Shown one piece after another: positions 43,231-50,504 of a DNA stretch of 64,000 nucleotides. The notes under the pieces were generated by a model. It saw nothing but the letters and a program-made list of their open reading frames with translations, had not been told where the DNA came from and made no database searches. The position numbers and the translations under genes were made by a program. The stretch is from Nocardioides seonyuensis (lineage in GTDB: Bacteria > Actinomycetota > Actinomycetes > Propionibacteriales > Nocardioidaceae), in the NCBI RefSeq assembly GCF_004683965.1, contig NZ_CP038436.1:496001-560000 (forward strand). The letters run 5' to 3'. Positions within the stretch are counted from its first letter, which is position 1. Each line of letters begins with the position of its first letter.

Positions 43231-44037
43231 TCAGGCGCGGGGCCACATGGCGAGCTGGCGGCTCTGCGCCACGAGCCGCCCGGCGGAGTCCCAGACCTCG
43301 CAGTCCTCCTCGAACATGCCGCCGGCGATGTTGCGCGTGCGGTGGGAGACCTTCACCCAGCCGGGGGCCGGCACCGCGCGCACGTGCACCGTCAGCTCGA
43401 GGGTCGGCGCCCAGCCCATCACCCCGAAGTCCATGCTCACCGGCGGCAGCGCGTCGCAGACCATGAGCAGCTCGATCGGGTCGGGGTCGCGGCCGTCCTT
43501 GAGGCGGAACCATCCCTGGAGCAGTCCACGTCGGCTGGGTTCGCCGACCGCCCACCCGATGCACGTGGGGTCGAAGAGGAGGTCGAAGCGGTCCATGAGC
43601 GGCGCGACCTTGCGCAGCTCGGCCGGTGCGAACTCGTTGGAGACGCACTGGTCGCGCGGCGCGATGTCTGGCTCAACGGCCGTGGTGGACACCTCGTCCG
43701 GCAGCGCCGACAGGTCGGCGTACGTCGCCAGCGCGGTGATGCGCGTGCCTGCTCCTTGGGCGAGGTCTGCAGCCACCGTCGCGAACCGGCCTCCCTCGCG
43801 CAGCACCCGCGTGGACACCGTGGCGGGCCCTGGCGTCGTCGCCGACAGGTAGTGGGCGCTGACCGAGACCGGGTCGGGCTTGCCCGGCAGCGTCTGGCTG
43901 ATGGCGTTGCCGATCACCGACAGGAGGTAGCCGCCGTTGACGCCGCCCCCGACGGTCCACCCCTGCTCGAGGTCGGCGTCGAAGCTGCCCTCGTCACGAC
44001 GGCTCAGAGCGATGTGGTCGTCCCACTCGAAACCCAT
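43231..44037 (-). CDS. acyl-CoA thioesterase family protein (TesB/4HBT_3-like)
   Basis: A 268-aa double-hotdog protein. Seen: an N-terminal half with QGWTVGGGVNGGYLLSVIGN AISQTLPGKPDPVSVSAHYL, and a C-terminal half with DPIELLMVCDALPPVSMDFG and RRTRNIAGGMFEEDCEVWDS AGRLVAQSRQLAMWPRA (DxxGRLVAQSRQ, the usual TesB C-terminus). Hydrolyses acyl-CoA esters. The start is ATG 44037 (MGFEWDDH). It is 26 bp after the P450 gene stop, so the two are probably co-transcribed. Confidence 0.85.
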   Translation of the reverse strand: MGFEWDDHIALSRRDEGSFDADLEQGWTVGGGVNGGYLLSVIGNAISQTLPGKPDPVSVSAHYLSATTPGPATVSTRVLREGGRFATVAADLAQGAGTRITALATYADLSALPDEVSTTAVEPDIAPRDQCVSNEFAPAELRKVAPLMDRFDLLFDPTCIGWAVGEPSRRGLLQGWFRLKDGRDPDPIELLMVCDALPPVSMDFGVMGWAPTLELTVHVRAVPAPGWVKVSHRTRNIAGGMFEEDCEVWDSAGRLVAQSRQLAMWPRA

Positions 44038-44063
44038 GTGCAGAGCCTAGGTCGGGGTGGGGT

Positions 44064-45377
44064 TCAGGCCTTCAGGAGGGCGGGCTGCACCTCGAACCCA
44101 CGCAGGATGCGGGTCGAGCGGCGCTTGGAGCCCGGCAGGAGCTGGAGGTCGGGGAACCGCTCCCACAGCATGCGCAGGCCGACCTCGCCCTCCATCCGCG
44201 CAAGCGCGGCGCCGAGGCAGTGGTGGCGCCCGGCGGAGAAGGAGAGGTGCTCGCGCGCGTTGGCGCGGGTGACGTCGAAGCGCGTCGGGTCGGTGAAGAC
44301 CTCGGGGTCGCGGTTGGCACCAGCCAGCACCGTCGTGACCATCGTCCCGGCCGCGATCGACTCACCGGCGATGGTGGTGTCCTCGCGGCTGGTGCGCCCC
44401 GTCAGGAGGACGGGCGGGTCGACCCGCAGGACCTCCTCGACGGCCGTGGCCCACCTGCTGGGGTCCTCGTCGAGGAGCGCTCGCTGGTCGGGGTGGTCGT
44501 GGAGGAGCGCGATGCCGTTGCTGAGGAGGTTGACGGTCGTCTCGAAGCCGGCGGCCAGGACGAGCCCGGCCGTGGCGCGCAGCTCCTCCTTGTTGAGGAC
44601 CTGGCCTTCGTCGCTGGCCAGGACCAGCTCGCTGAGGAGGTTGTCCCCCGGGTTGCGGCGCAGCTCGTCGAGGTGGTCGCCGAGCCAGGCGTCGAAGGAC
44701 TTCAGGGCCGCGTTGACCTCGCGGTACTGGCGCAGTCCCAGCCCCATGTCGAGGCTGGGCGCGGCGGCGCCACCGAAGTCGAGGACGCGTCCGCGCTCGC
44801 TCTCGGGGACGCCGAGGATCTCGGCGATGATCGTGACGGGGAGGCGGCTGCAGTAGGCCTCGACGAGATCGACCGGCGAGTCGCTCCGCGCAGCCATGGC
44901 GTCGAGCAGGTCGGAGGCGACGATCTCGGTGCGCTCACGCAGCTTCTCGACGGCGCGACGGGTGAAGACCTTGGTGACGAGCTTGCGGTAGCGGGTGTGC
45001 TCCGGGGGGTCGACGACGAGCAGCGAGGGGGGCTCGACCGGGTGCAGGTGACGCGGCCCCGACCACCGCGCGATGCCACCGAGGGGCCCTTCGTTGGTGG
45101 GGAAGCCGGTGCGGAACGCCTCGCTGACGAGCACCTCCTTCACGGCGGCGTGGCTGGTCGCGACGTAGCCGATCCTGGAGTGGTAGAGCGGGCCGGAGGC
45201 GCGCAGCTGCTCGATGATGTCGAGGACGTCGGTGCCCTGTCGGCCGGAGAGGATCATCTGGGCCTGGAGGTCGCCGTGCGCAGCCGCGCGGCCCAGGAGC
45301 TTGACGGGCAGGCCGTGGCCCACCGTCCAGTTGACGGTCGACCGGAACTCTTCACCGACGCGGGTCGCGAGCTTCAT
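44064..45377 (-). CDS. cytochrome P450
   Basis: A 437-aa soluble P450. Signatures: the I-helix oxygen-activation region LVLAAGFETTVNLLSNG, the ExxR pair in AVEEVLRVDPP, and the heme-binding loop LSFSAGRHHCLGAALARME with Cys387. The substrate is unknown; the adjacent thioesterase suggests an acyl-chain or lipid context. ATG 45377 is preceded by TATAGT at 45391-45386 and a perfect 17-bp operator-like palindrome at 45401-45417. Partner ferredoxins are not adjacent (fdxA is 9 kb away). Confidence 0.92.
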   Translation of the reverse strand: MKLATRVGEEFRSTVNWTVGHGLPVKLLGRAAAHGDLQAQMILSGRQGTDVLDIIEQLRASGPLYHSRIGYVATSHAAVKEVLVSEAFRTGFPTNEGPLGGIARWSGPRHLHPVEPPSLLVVDPPEHTRYRKLVTKVFTRRAVEKLRERTEIVASDLLDAMAARSDSPVDLVEAYCSRLPVTIIAEILGVPESERGRVLDFGGAAAPSLDMGLGLRQYREVNAALKSFDAWLGDHLDELRRNPGDNLLSELVLASDEGQVLNKEELRATAGLVLAAGFETTVNLLSNGIALLHDHPDQRALLDEDPSRWATAVEEVLRVDPPVLLTGRTSREDTTIAGESIAAGTMVTTVLAGANRDPEVFTDPTRFDVTRANAREHLSFSAGRHHCLGAALARMEGEVGLRMLWERFPDLQLLPGSKRRSTRILRGFEVQPALLKA

Positions 45378-45385
45378 CGCGCCAG

Positions 45386-45417
45386 ACTATAGATTTTCAC
45401 GTACCTACGGTAGGTAC
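45386..45417 (-). promoter_or_regulatory. operator-like palindrome and -10 of the P450 gene
   Basis: GTACCTAC (45401-45408) and GTAGGTAC (45410-45417) are perfect 8-bp inverted arms around one base, lying where the -35 of the TATAGT -10 (45391-45386) would be. The palindrome overlaps the last codons and stop of the GH43-like gene. The size fits a TetR-type site; no regulator gene is adjacent. Confidence 0.5.
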
Positions 45418-46442
45418 CACTTCTGGACCACCGGGACGCCGCTCAGCCAGCCCAGCCGGGCGGCGTACAGCGCCCGCATCCCCCGGGCGCGTCGCCGGTG
45501 GTCCCACTTGGCCGCGCCGCGGCAGGGGCGGTCGGTGCCGTAGCAGGTCCAGCCGTGCAGGAAGACCTGGGTCGCCCCGTCTGCCCCGGTCACCAGGTCG
45601 GCGCCCCCGGCACCGCACAGGCCGGTCGTACGACGGTCCAGCAGCACCCCGCCCACGCGGACGCTCCAGTCGAGCAGGCTGCCGGACCGGAACCAGACCG
45701 TGCGGTAGCTGCACCTGGTCCAGTCGCCCTCGGACAGCAGCAGCACGTAGCCCTCCGGCCGCCTCGCCACGACCGGGTTCTCGATCACGCCGTCCGAGCG
45801 CATGATCTCCTGGCTCGGACCGGCCGCCCGCGTGCCGCCCTGCGAGAGGGGGAGCACCCGGATGGAGCTCGGGATGCGGTCTGTCTTGTAGAGCAGGTAG
45901 CGCGATCCGTCGTCGTCGACGAACAGGCTCGGGTCGATGACCCCGGCTCGGGGCAGGGTGCGGTCGCGAGGCAGCAACGGGTCGAGCGCCGTCGGCGCGT
46001 CGGCGTAGGAGGGGCAGACGAGGGGGCGCCTGCCGACCGGGCGGAACGGCCCTCGCGCCGAGCTGCTGCGCGCCACCCCGATGCAGCGTCCGTGCTTGAC
46101 GATGCCTGCCACCGGGACTGCGTAGTAGAGGAGCCACTGCCGGCCCGCGCGGGCGACGTCCACCGCCCAGATGCCACCCTCGACCGCCCAGCCGGGACGT
46201 CGCGTGAGCACGGCTCCGCCGCGGGTCCAGGAGCGCATGCCCGGCGACCACGCGTGGGGCACGCGGTCGCCGGTCGAGTAGCCCACGAGCCCGTGGCCGG
46301 TCGCGACCACCGAGGGGTCGGGGAAGTCGGCGTTGAGGACGGGGTGCGGGACGTCGTCCGTCGTCCGCGCCGGCGCGGGTGTCGGCAGGGCGAGCAGCGT
46401 CGCCACCAGCGCCACCACGATCGCTCTTCCCCACCCGGACAC
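45405..46442 (-). CDS. secreted GH43-like glycoside hydrolase
   Basis: A 345-aa exported protein. The signal peptide (MSGWGRAIVVALVATLLALP) is cleaved near APARTT. The five-bladed-propeller GH43 triad appears as Asp in NADFPDPSVVATG, Asp in GVIDPSLFVDDDGSRYLLYK and Glu in SDGVIENPVVARRPEGYVLL. Length and motif order match GH43/GH117-type enzymes acting on arabinan or xylan. The gene's 3' end carries the P450 operator-like palindrome. Substrate unproven. Confidence 0.85.
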   Translation of the reverse strand: MSGWGRAIVVALVATLLALPTPAPARTTDDVPHPVLNADFPDPSVVATGHGLVGYSTGDRVPHAWSPGMRSWTRGGAVLTRRPGWAVEGGIWAVDVARAGRQWLLYYAVPVAGIVKHGRCIGVARSSSARGPFRPVGRRPLVCPSYADAPTALDPLLPRDRTLPRAGVIDPSLFVDDDGSRYLLYKTDRIPSSIRVLPLSQGGTRAAGPSQEIMRSDGVIENPVVARRPEGYVLLLSEGDWTRCSYRTVWFRSGSLLDWSVRVGGVLLDRRTTGLCGAGGADLVTGADGATQVFLHGWTCYGTDRPCRGAAKWDHRRRARGMRALYAARLGWLSGVPVVQKWYLP

Positions 46443-46477
46443 GGCGGTGACCCTACCTGCGCGCGTAGGGTTCGTCG

Positions 46478-47665
46478 GTGCGCAGGATCAGTGGGGCCGT
46501 CGCGATCGCCGCGGTCGCCCTGGTCTCGGTCAACCTGAGACCCGGCGCCTCCTCCGTCGGCACGGTGCTCGAGGAGATCCGCACCGGGCTCGACACCACC
46601 GCCGGCGTGGCCGGCGTCCTGACCGGCCTGCCCGGTCTCGCCTTCGGCGTCGTCGGGCTCTCGGCGGTGGGCCTGGCGAAGCGGACCGGCATCACCGGCG
46701 GCATCGCGCTCGGCCTGGTGCTGGCCGTGGCCGGCCTCAGCCTCCGTGCCGTGACGAGCTCGACGTGGCTCTTCCTGGCACTGAGCGTCGTCGCACTGGC
46801 GGGCATGGCGCTGGGGAACGTCCTGGTGCCCGCCTGGATCAAGGCACACGCGTCCAGGGACACCGTGCTCCTGCCCACCCTCTACGGCACCGGCCTCATC
46901 GTCGGCGGCGCCCTCGGCTCCGCCTTCACCGCACCGGTCGCGGCGACCGGAGCGGGGTGGCGATGGTCGCTCGGCATGTGGGGGCTGGTGGCCTGCTCGG
47001 CCCTCCCGGTCTGGCTGTGGCTCGCGTCCCGGGAGCGATCGCTCGCGCCGAGCGGTCGTCGTACGCCATCCGTCCCCGGCGCCCGGATGACCACCTCCCC
47101 CACCGCGGTCGCCATGGCGGCGCTCTTCGGCGTGCAGTCCATGCACGCCTACGTGCAGTTCGGCTGGCTGCCGCAGATCTACCGGGACGCAGGGATCTCG
47201 CCGTCCGCGGCCGGTCTCCTCCTGTCGGTGCTCGCGGCCACCGGGATCGTGGGCGCCCTGCTGATGCCGACGGTGATCGCTCGTTCGGAGGCGATCACCG
47301 CGTGGATGCTGGGGTTCGGGGCACTGCTGCTCGCCGGCTACGTCGGCCTGCTGGTGGCGCCCGCGACGATGCCGTGGCTGTGGGCGCTGCTCCTCGGGGT
47401 CGCTGGGTGGGCGTTCCCGACCTCGATCGCGCTCCTCACCGCACGCACCCGAGAGGCGTCGGTGACCGCCCGGCTGTCCGGGTTCGTGCAACCGGTCGGC
47501 TACGCCCTCGCCGCCGTCGGCCCGGTCGTGGTCGGCCTGATCCACCAGGCCACCGACGGGTGGCGGCTGATCCTGGCCCTGCTCGCGCTCACGGCGATCC
47601 CGTTCACCTGGGCCGGGGTGTACGCCGCCCGGCCGGTGTGGGTCGACGACGAGCTGGCTGCCTAG
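46478..47665 (+). CDS. MFS transporter of the CynX/NimT type
   Basis: A 395-aa transporter with about 12 hydrophobic helices, opening RISGAVAIAAVALVSVNLRP GASSVGTVLEEIRTGLDTTA GVAGVLTGLPGLAFGV. The NLRP near the start and the second-half GWLPQIYRDAGISPSAAGLL are typical of the CynX/NimT subfamily (cyanate/nitroimidazole transporter-like). GTG 46478, divergent from the GH43 gene. The transported substrate is unknown. Confidence 0.85.
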   Translation: MRRISGAVAIAAVALVSVNLRPGASSVGTVLEEIRTGLDTTAGVAGVLTGLPGLAFGVVGLSAVGLAKRTGITGGIALGLVLAVAGLSLRAVTSSTWLFLALSVVALAGMALGNVLVPAWIKAHASRDTVLLPTLYGTGLIVGGALGSAFTAPVAATGAGWRWSLGMWGLVACSALPVWLWLASRERSLAPSGRRTPSVPGARMTTSPTAVAMAALFGVQSMHAYVQFGWLPQIYRDAGISPSAAGLLLSVLAATGIVGALLMPTVIARSEAITAWMLGFGALLLAGYVGLLVAPATMPWLWALLLGVAGWAFPTSIALLTARTREASVTARLSGFVQPVGYALAAVGPVVVGLIHQATDGWRLILALLALTAIPFTWAGVYAARPVWVDDELAA

Positions 47666-47675
47666 GCTCGCTGCC

Positions 47676-48029
47676 ATGGCACGGCCCGCATGGCTCCTCC
47701 TCGACCTCGTCCTGGTCGGGCTCTTCGCCGTCCTCGGCCGGCTCAGCCACTACGACTCGCTCTCCCTGGGCGGCTGGTGGCAGACGGCGTGGCCGTTCCT
47801 GCTCGGGACGCTCCTCGGCTGGGTGACGCTGCTGGTGGCCCGCCGCCCCGTCGACACGCCACGTGCCGGAGCCCTCGTCTGGCTGGTCACCCTGGTCGGG
47901 GGCATGCTGCTGCGCCTCGCGAGCGACCAGGGCACCGCAGCGCCGTTCGTCGTGGTCGCCACCCTCGTGCTCGGGGCGCTGCTGGTGCTGCCGCGGCTCT
48001 TCGTACGACGTGCGCGGCGGCACGCGTGA
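47676..48029 (+). CDS. DUF3054 membrane protein
   Basis: A 117-aa protein with four helices: WLLLDLVLVGLFAVLGRLSH, WQTAWPFLLGTLLGWVTLLV, AGALVWLVTLVGGMLLRLAS and APFVVVATLVLGALLVLPRL. The DLVLVGLFAVLGRLSH start and GGMLLR are characteristic of DUF3054, a small actinobacterial membrane family of unknown function. It begins 10 bp after the MFS gene, so it is probably co-transcribed. Confidence 0.88.
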   Translation: MARPAWLLLDLVLVGLFAVLGRLSHYDSLSLGGWWQTAWPFLLGTLLGWVTLLVARRPVDTPRAGALVWLVTLVGGMLLRLASDQGTAAPFVVVATLVLGALLVLPRLFVRRARRHA

Positions 48030-48047
48030 CGCCTGCCATTTCGGGTT

Positions 48048-48099
48048 ACCGAACAGTCGGGGGGCCCGTGCCGCCGATCGACCCCCGGACTGTTCGGTA
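48048..48099. promoter_or_regulatory. 12-bp inverted repeat between DUF3054 and SRPBCC genes
   Basis: TACCGAACAGTC (48048-48059) and GACTGTTCGGTA (48088-48099) are perfect complements with a 28-nt spacer edged by G- and C-runs. It begins 18 bp after the DUF3054 stop and ends about 22 bp before the next gene. It could be a terminator hairpin or a repressor site. Confidence 0.55.
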
Positions 48100-48121
48100 G
48101 GTCCGCGCAGGTGTCGCTAGG

Positions 48122-48619
48122 GTGCGCGACGTGGAAGACAACGCCGCTCCCCTCAACGCCGTACGCCCGCTGCTCGAGCAGTCCGTCGAGATCGCCGCCG
48201 CCCCCTCGAAGGTCTGGGAGCTGGTCTCCGACGTGACCCGGATGCCCGAGTGGAGCGACGGAGTCGCCTCGGTGCGGCTGCGCGCCGGCTTCGACGAGGT
48301 CGCCCTAGGCACCGAGTTCACCAACCGCAACGTGCTCGGCGAGCTGGAGTGGACCACCCACGGCAAGGTCGTGGCCTTCGAGCCCGAGCAGGTGCTCGCC
48401 TTCCGCATCGAGGAGAACTGGGCCATCTGGTCCTTCACCCTCGAGCCGGTCGGTCCCGGGACCAGGCTGACGCAGCGCCGCGAGACGCCCGAGGGGATCT
48501 CCGAGCTGTCCCACCAGCTCACCGACGGTTTCATGGGCGGCCAGGACGTCTACACCGAGACGCTGCTGGCCGGGATGGCCGGGACGCTCGAGGCGATCAA
48601 GAACGCCGCCGAGGCCTGA
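48122..48619 (+). CDS. SRPBCC-family (START-like) protein
   Basis: A 165-aa protein with the polyketide-cyclase/START-like pattern: LEQSVEIAAAPSKVWELVSD VTRMPEWSDGVASVRLRAGF, then WTTHGKVVAFEPEQVLAFRI and GPGTRLTQRRETPEGISELS, ending in a long helix (TETLLAGMAGTLEAIKNAAE). Such proteins bind hydrophobic ligands. GTG 48122 is used; the GTG at 48131 (VEDNAAPL) is an equally plausible start. The third dispersed palindrome follows the stop. Confidence 0.83.
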   Translation: MRDVEDNAAPLNAVRPLLEQSVEIAAAPSKVWELVSDVTRMPEWSDGVASVRLRAGFDEVALGTEFTNRNVLGELEWTTHGKVVAFEPEQVLAFRIEENWAIWSFTLEPVGPGTRLTQRRETPEGISELSHQLTDGFMGGQDVYTETLLAGMAGTLEAIKNAAEA

Positions 48620-48627
48620 CCCGGCCC

Positions 48628-48677
48628 GGGACGTCATACGAATGAGAGCCCCTGGCCCTCGATTCGTATGACGTTGT
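48628..48677. repeat. intergenic palindrome, copy 3 of 3 (GACGTCATACG family)
   Basis: ACGTCATACGAAT (48631-48643) and ATTCGTATGACGT (48662-48674) are perfect 13-bp arms around an 18-nt loop; the flanking GG/TTG also matches copies at 2264 and 29644. It ends 17 bp before the VOC gene ATG at 48694 and begins 9 bp after the SRPBCC stop. Confidence 0.8.
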
Positions 48678-48693
48678 GGGCTTGGATCGGGTC

Positions 48694-49110
48694 ATGGCCT
48701 CACGACTGACCGAGATCTCCCTGGACTGCCACGACGTCGACCTCCTGGCCGACTTCTGGACCGCTGCCCTCGATTGGGTCGTCCTGCACCGGGAGCCGGG
48801 ACTGGTCGAGCTCGGCCCGGAGCGCCGCGAGGACCAGGAGCTGCTCGACGCCGTGCGGTCGGGACCCGTGCCGCCCACGATGTTCCTGGCGTCGGTCGAG
48901 GAGGACAAGGCGGTCAAGAACAGGATGCACCTCGACCTCTCCCCCATTGACCGCTCGCAGGACGAGGAGGTCGCCCGGCTGCTGGCCCTCGGCGCGAGCC
49001 GGGCCGACGTCGGTCAGACCGGCGAGGAGACGTGGCAGGTCCTGGCCGACCCCGAGGGCAACGAGTTCTGTGTGCTGCGCAGCCTGGCCGAGGGGCACTT
49101 CACGCTCTGA
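48694..49110 (+). CDS. VOC/glyoxalase-like domain protein
   Basis: A 138-aa protein, MASRLTEISLDCHDVDLLAD FWTAALDW, with the second half RMHLDLSPIDRSQDEEVARL ... WQVLADPEGNEFCVLRS, the DPEGNEFCV ending being typical of the glyoxalase_6/VOC group. Metal ligands are not obvious. ATG 48694 lies immediately downstream of the third palindrome copy with no strong Shine-Dalgarno. Confidence 0.85.
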   Translation: MASRLTEISLDCHDVDLLADFWTAALDWVVLHREPGLVELGPERREDQELLDAVRSGPVPPTMFLASVEEDKAVKNRMHLDLSPIDRSQDEEVARLLALGASRADVGQTGEETWQVLADPEGNEFCVLRSLAEGHFTL

Positions 49111-49174
49111 CTGGGTGTTTCCTGCGACCCCGGTTACCGCGCCGAACGCACCACCAAGGACGGTGTCGATCGCT

Positions 49175-49965
49175 TCAGTGGTTTCGATTGGCCGCTGGGG
49201 TGCCGGGCGTGGGGAACCAGTGCGAGATGACCGCTGACTGTCCCATCGTCCACGCGGAGTTGCAGACCCAGTAGGTAAGCAGAGCGAGGGGTACGACGCC
49301 GCCCGCCACGATCAGTCCGAGCGCCGAGAGTGCGGGCATGAGGTGCTGGACGCGTGCCATGGCTTCCGGCAGCCCCTCGATCGAGGTGTTGGGTGCGACG
49401 AGGTACTTCTGCGTGACGTACGAGAGTGCGGCCGCGGTCGCCGCCATGCCAGCCACCACAGCGAGGTGCGTGGCTCCGCCACCCAGATATCCGCGCTCGG
49501 CCAGAGGGACGCCGAGAAGGGTGGCCGCGCCCAGTGAGGCGACGAGCTCGGGAGTCATCGCCCCTATGGACGCGCCCCCAGCGACGTCCGCGAGCAGGTG
49601 GTAGAGCGACAACCAGATCGGCAACTGGATGAGCGTGGGCAGACAGCCGAGTCGTGACACCCCATGTTCAGCGCTGATGCGACGCCGCTCCTCCATGAAC
49701 TGGCGCACGCTCTCGGGGTCCTTGCGGTTCTGGTACCGCTTGGTCAGTCTTGCAGCTGTGGACGGGCCGCTGCGGAGCTGTGCGCGAGGCGGACGGCGTG
49801 GATGACGAGCGGGAGAAGTAGGACGCGGACCGCGGCAACGACGGCGGCGATTGCGAGCAGCCAGGTGATACCGGCGGTGGGGTCGGCGCCGAGAGAGGTC
49901 AAGCCGACCTGGGCTGCGGCGACAACGGCGGCGAGCGCGTGCGAGAACGGATCGAGAAGCGACAT
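49175..49965 (-). pseudogene. YidC/Oxa1-family membrane insertase paralogue, frameshifted
   Basis: Two adjoining frames make one YidC-like protein. The first runs from ATG 49965 (good CAGGAG site) through helices ITWLLAIAAVVAAVRVLLLP LVIHAVRLAH and ends at a TGA (49744-49746) after SSAAARPQLQD. The second continues in a shifted frame: LTKRYQNRKDPESVRQFMEE RRRISAEHGVSRLGCLPTLI QLPIWLSLYHLL through the final GVVPLALLTYWVCNSAWTMG Q. Adding one base near 49747 would join QLQD to LTKRYQ, as in intact homologues. No slippery heptamer is visible. Either a one-base deletion or a sequencing error. It is linked to DUF6412. Confidence 0.75.
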
Positions 49966-49990
49966 GCGGAACTCCTGGGTTGGTGAGAGT

Positions 49991-50030
49991 GGTCTGAGCG
50001 CGGGTCGCGAACAAGCGCGACGGTCAGACC
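49991..50030. promoter_or_regulatory. hairpin between DUF6412 and the yidC paralogue
   Basis: GGTCTGA (49991-49997) pairs with TCAGACC (50024-50030), and TCGCG (50005-50009) with CGCGA (50016-50020). The outer arm contains the DUF6412 stop codon, so the hairpin could attenuate or protect the transcript between the two genes. Confidence 0.45.
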
Positions 50031-50341
50031 AGTCCAGGAGCGCGCGGGCGCAGAGGGTGGCGGGGTGAGTCGGTCACGTGCCCGGCCCGGAGCGCCGGCA
50101 CCTCATCCGAACTGTCGGGGAGCAAACGAAGTGGACTACTCACCGGTGTCATCGGCAGCCGGTTCGGCAGGGCAAGGGCAGCGATCGTCACTGCGACGGC
50201 AGCCAGCGCTACGGATGACGGTGCGCTTGCGCTCGTCGACGTTGTCAGCAGGGAGAGGAGCACCAACACACCGGTCCCGCCAACGATGACGGACAGTGCC
50301 TGCCGGGAATCTCTCACGGCAGCACCACCCAACCGGCTCAT
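50024..50341 (-). CDS. DUF6412-type membrane protein
   Basis: A 105-aa protein with two helices (ALSVIVGGTGVLVLLSLLTT and SSVALAAVAVTIAALALP) and a polar tail with RLPMTPVSSPLRLLPDSSDE VPALR. I recall DUF6412 proteins paired with a secondary YidC in actinobacteria, matching the arrangement here. ATG 50341. Function unknown, perhaps an accessory to the insertase. Confidence 0.7.
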   Translation of the reverse strand: MSRLGGAAVRDSRQALSVIVGGTGVLVLLSLLTTSTSASAPSSVALAAVAVTIAALALPNRLPMTPVSSPLRLLPDSSDEVPALRAGHVTDSPRHPLRPRAPGLV

Positions 50342-50376
50342 GCGGTGAGCGTACTCCCGTCGCCACTTTCGAACCT

Positions 50377-50395
50377 GATGAGCGAGTGACTCATC
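50377..50395. promoter_or_regulatory. operator-like inverted repeat upstream of DUF6412/yidC
   Basis: GATGAG (50377-50382) and CTCATC (50390-50395) are inverted around CGAGTGA, whose GAGTGACTC portion is itself symmetrical. It sits 36 bp upstream of the DUF6412 ATG. The layout resembles a winged-helix (ArsR/MarR-type) site, but no regulator gene is adjacent. The rest of 50342-50504 shows no further feature. Confidence 0.3.
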
Positions 50396-50504
50396 TGGCT
50401 CCGATGAAGGACGAGCAGTTCCCCATGCATCCGGTCAGATCGCTTGGACACGACGTTCCCGCACGGTGACGAGAGGCCCAGTCGCGCAGCGGGGACCCAC
50501 GCGG

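Noticed and set aside
49735..49760. Programmed frameshift in the yidC paralogue
   Set aside because: No X XXY YYZ heptamer, upstream SD-like stimulator or adjacent pseudoknot is evident; a one-base deletion or sequencing error is simpler.
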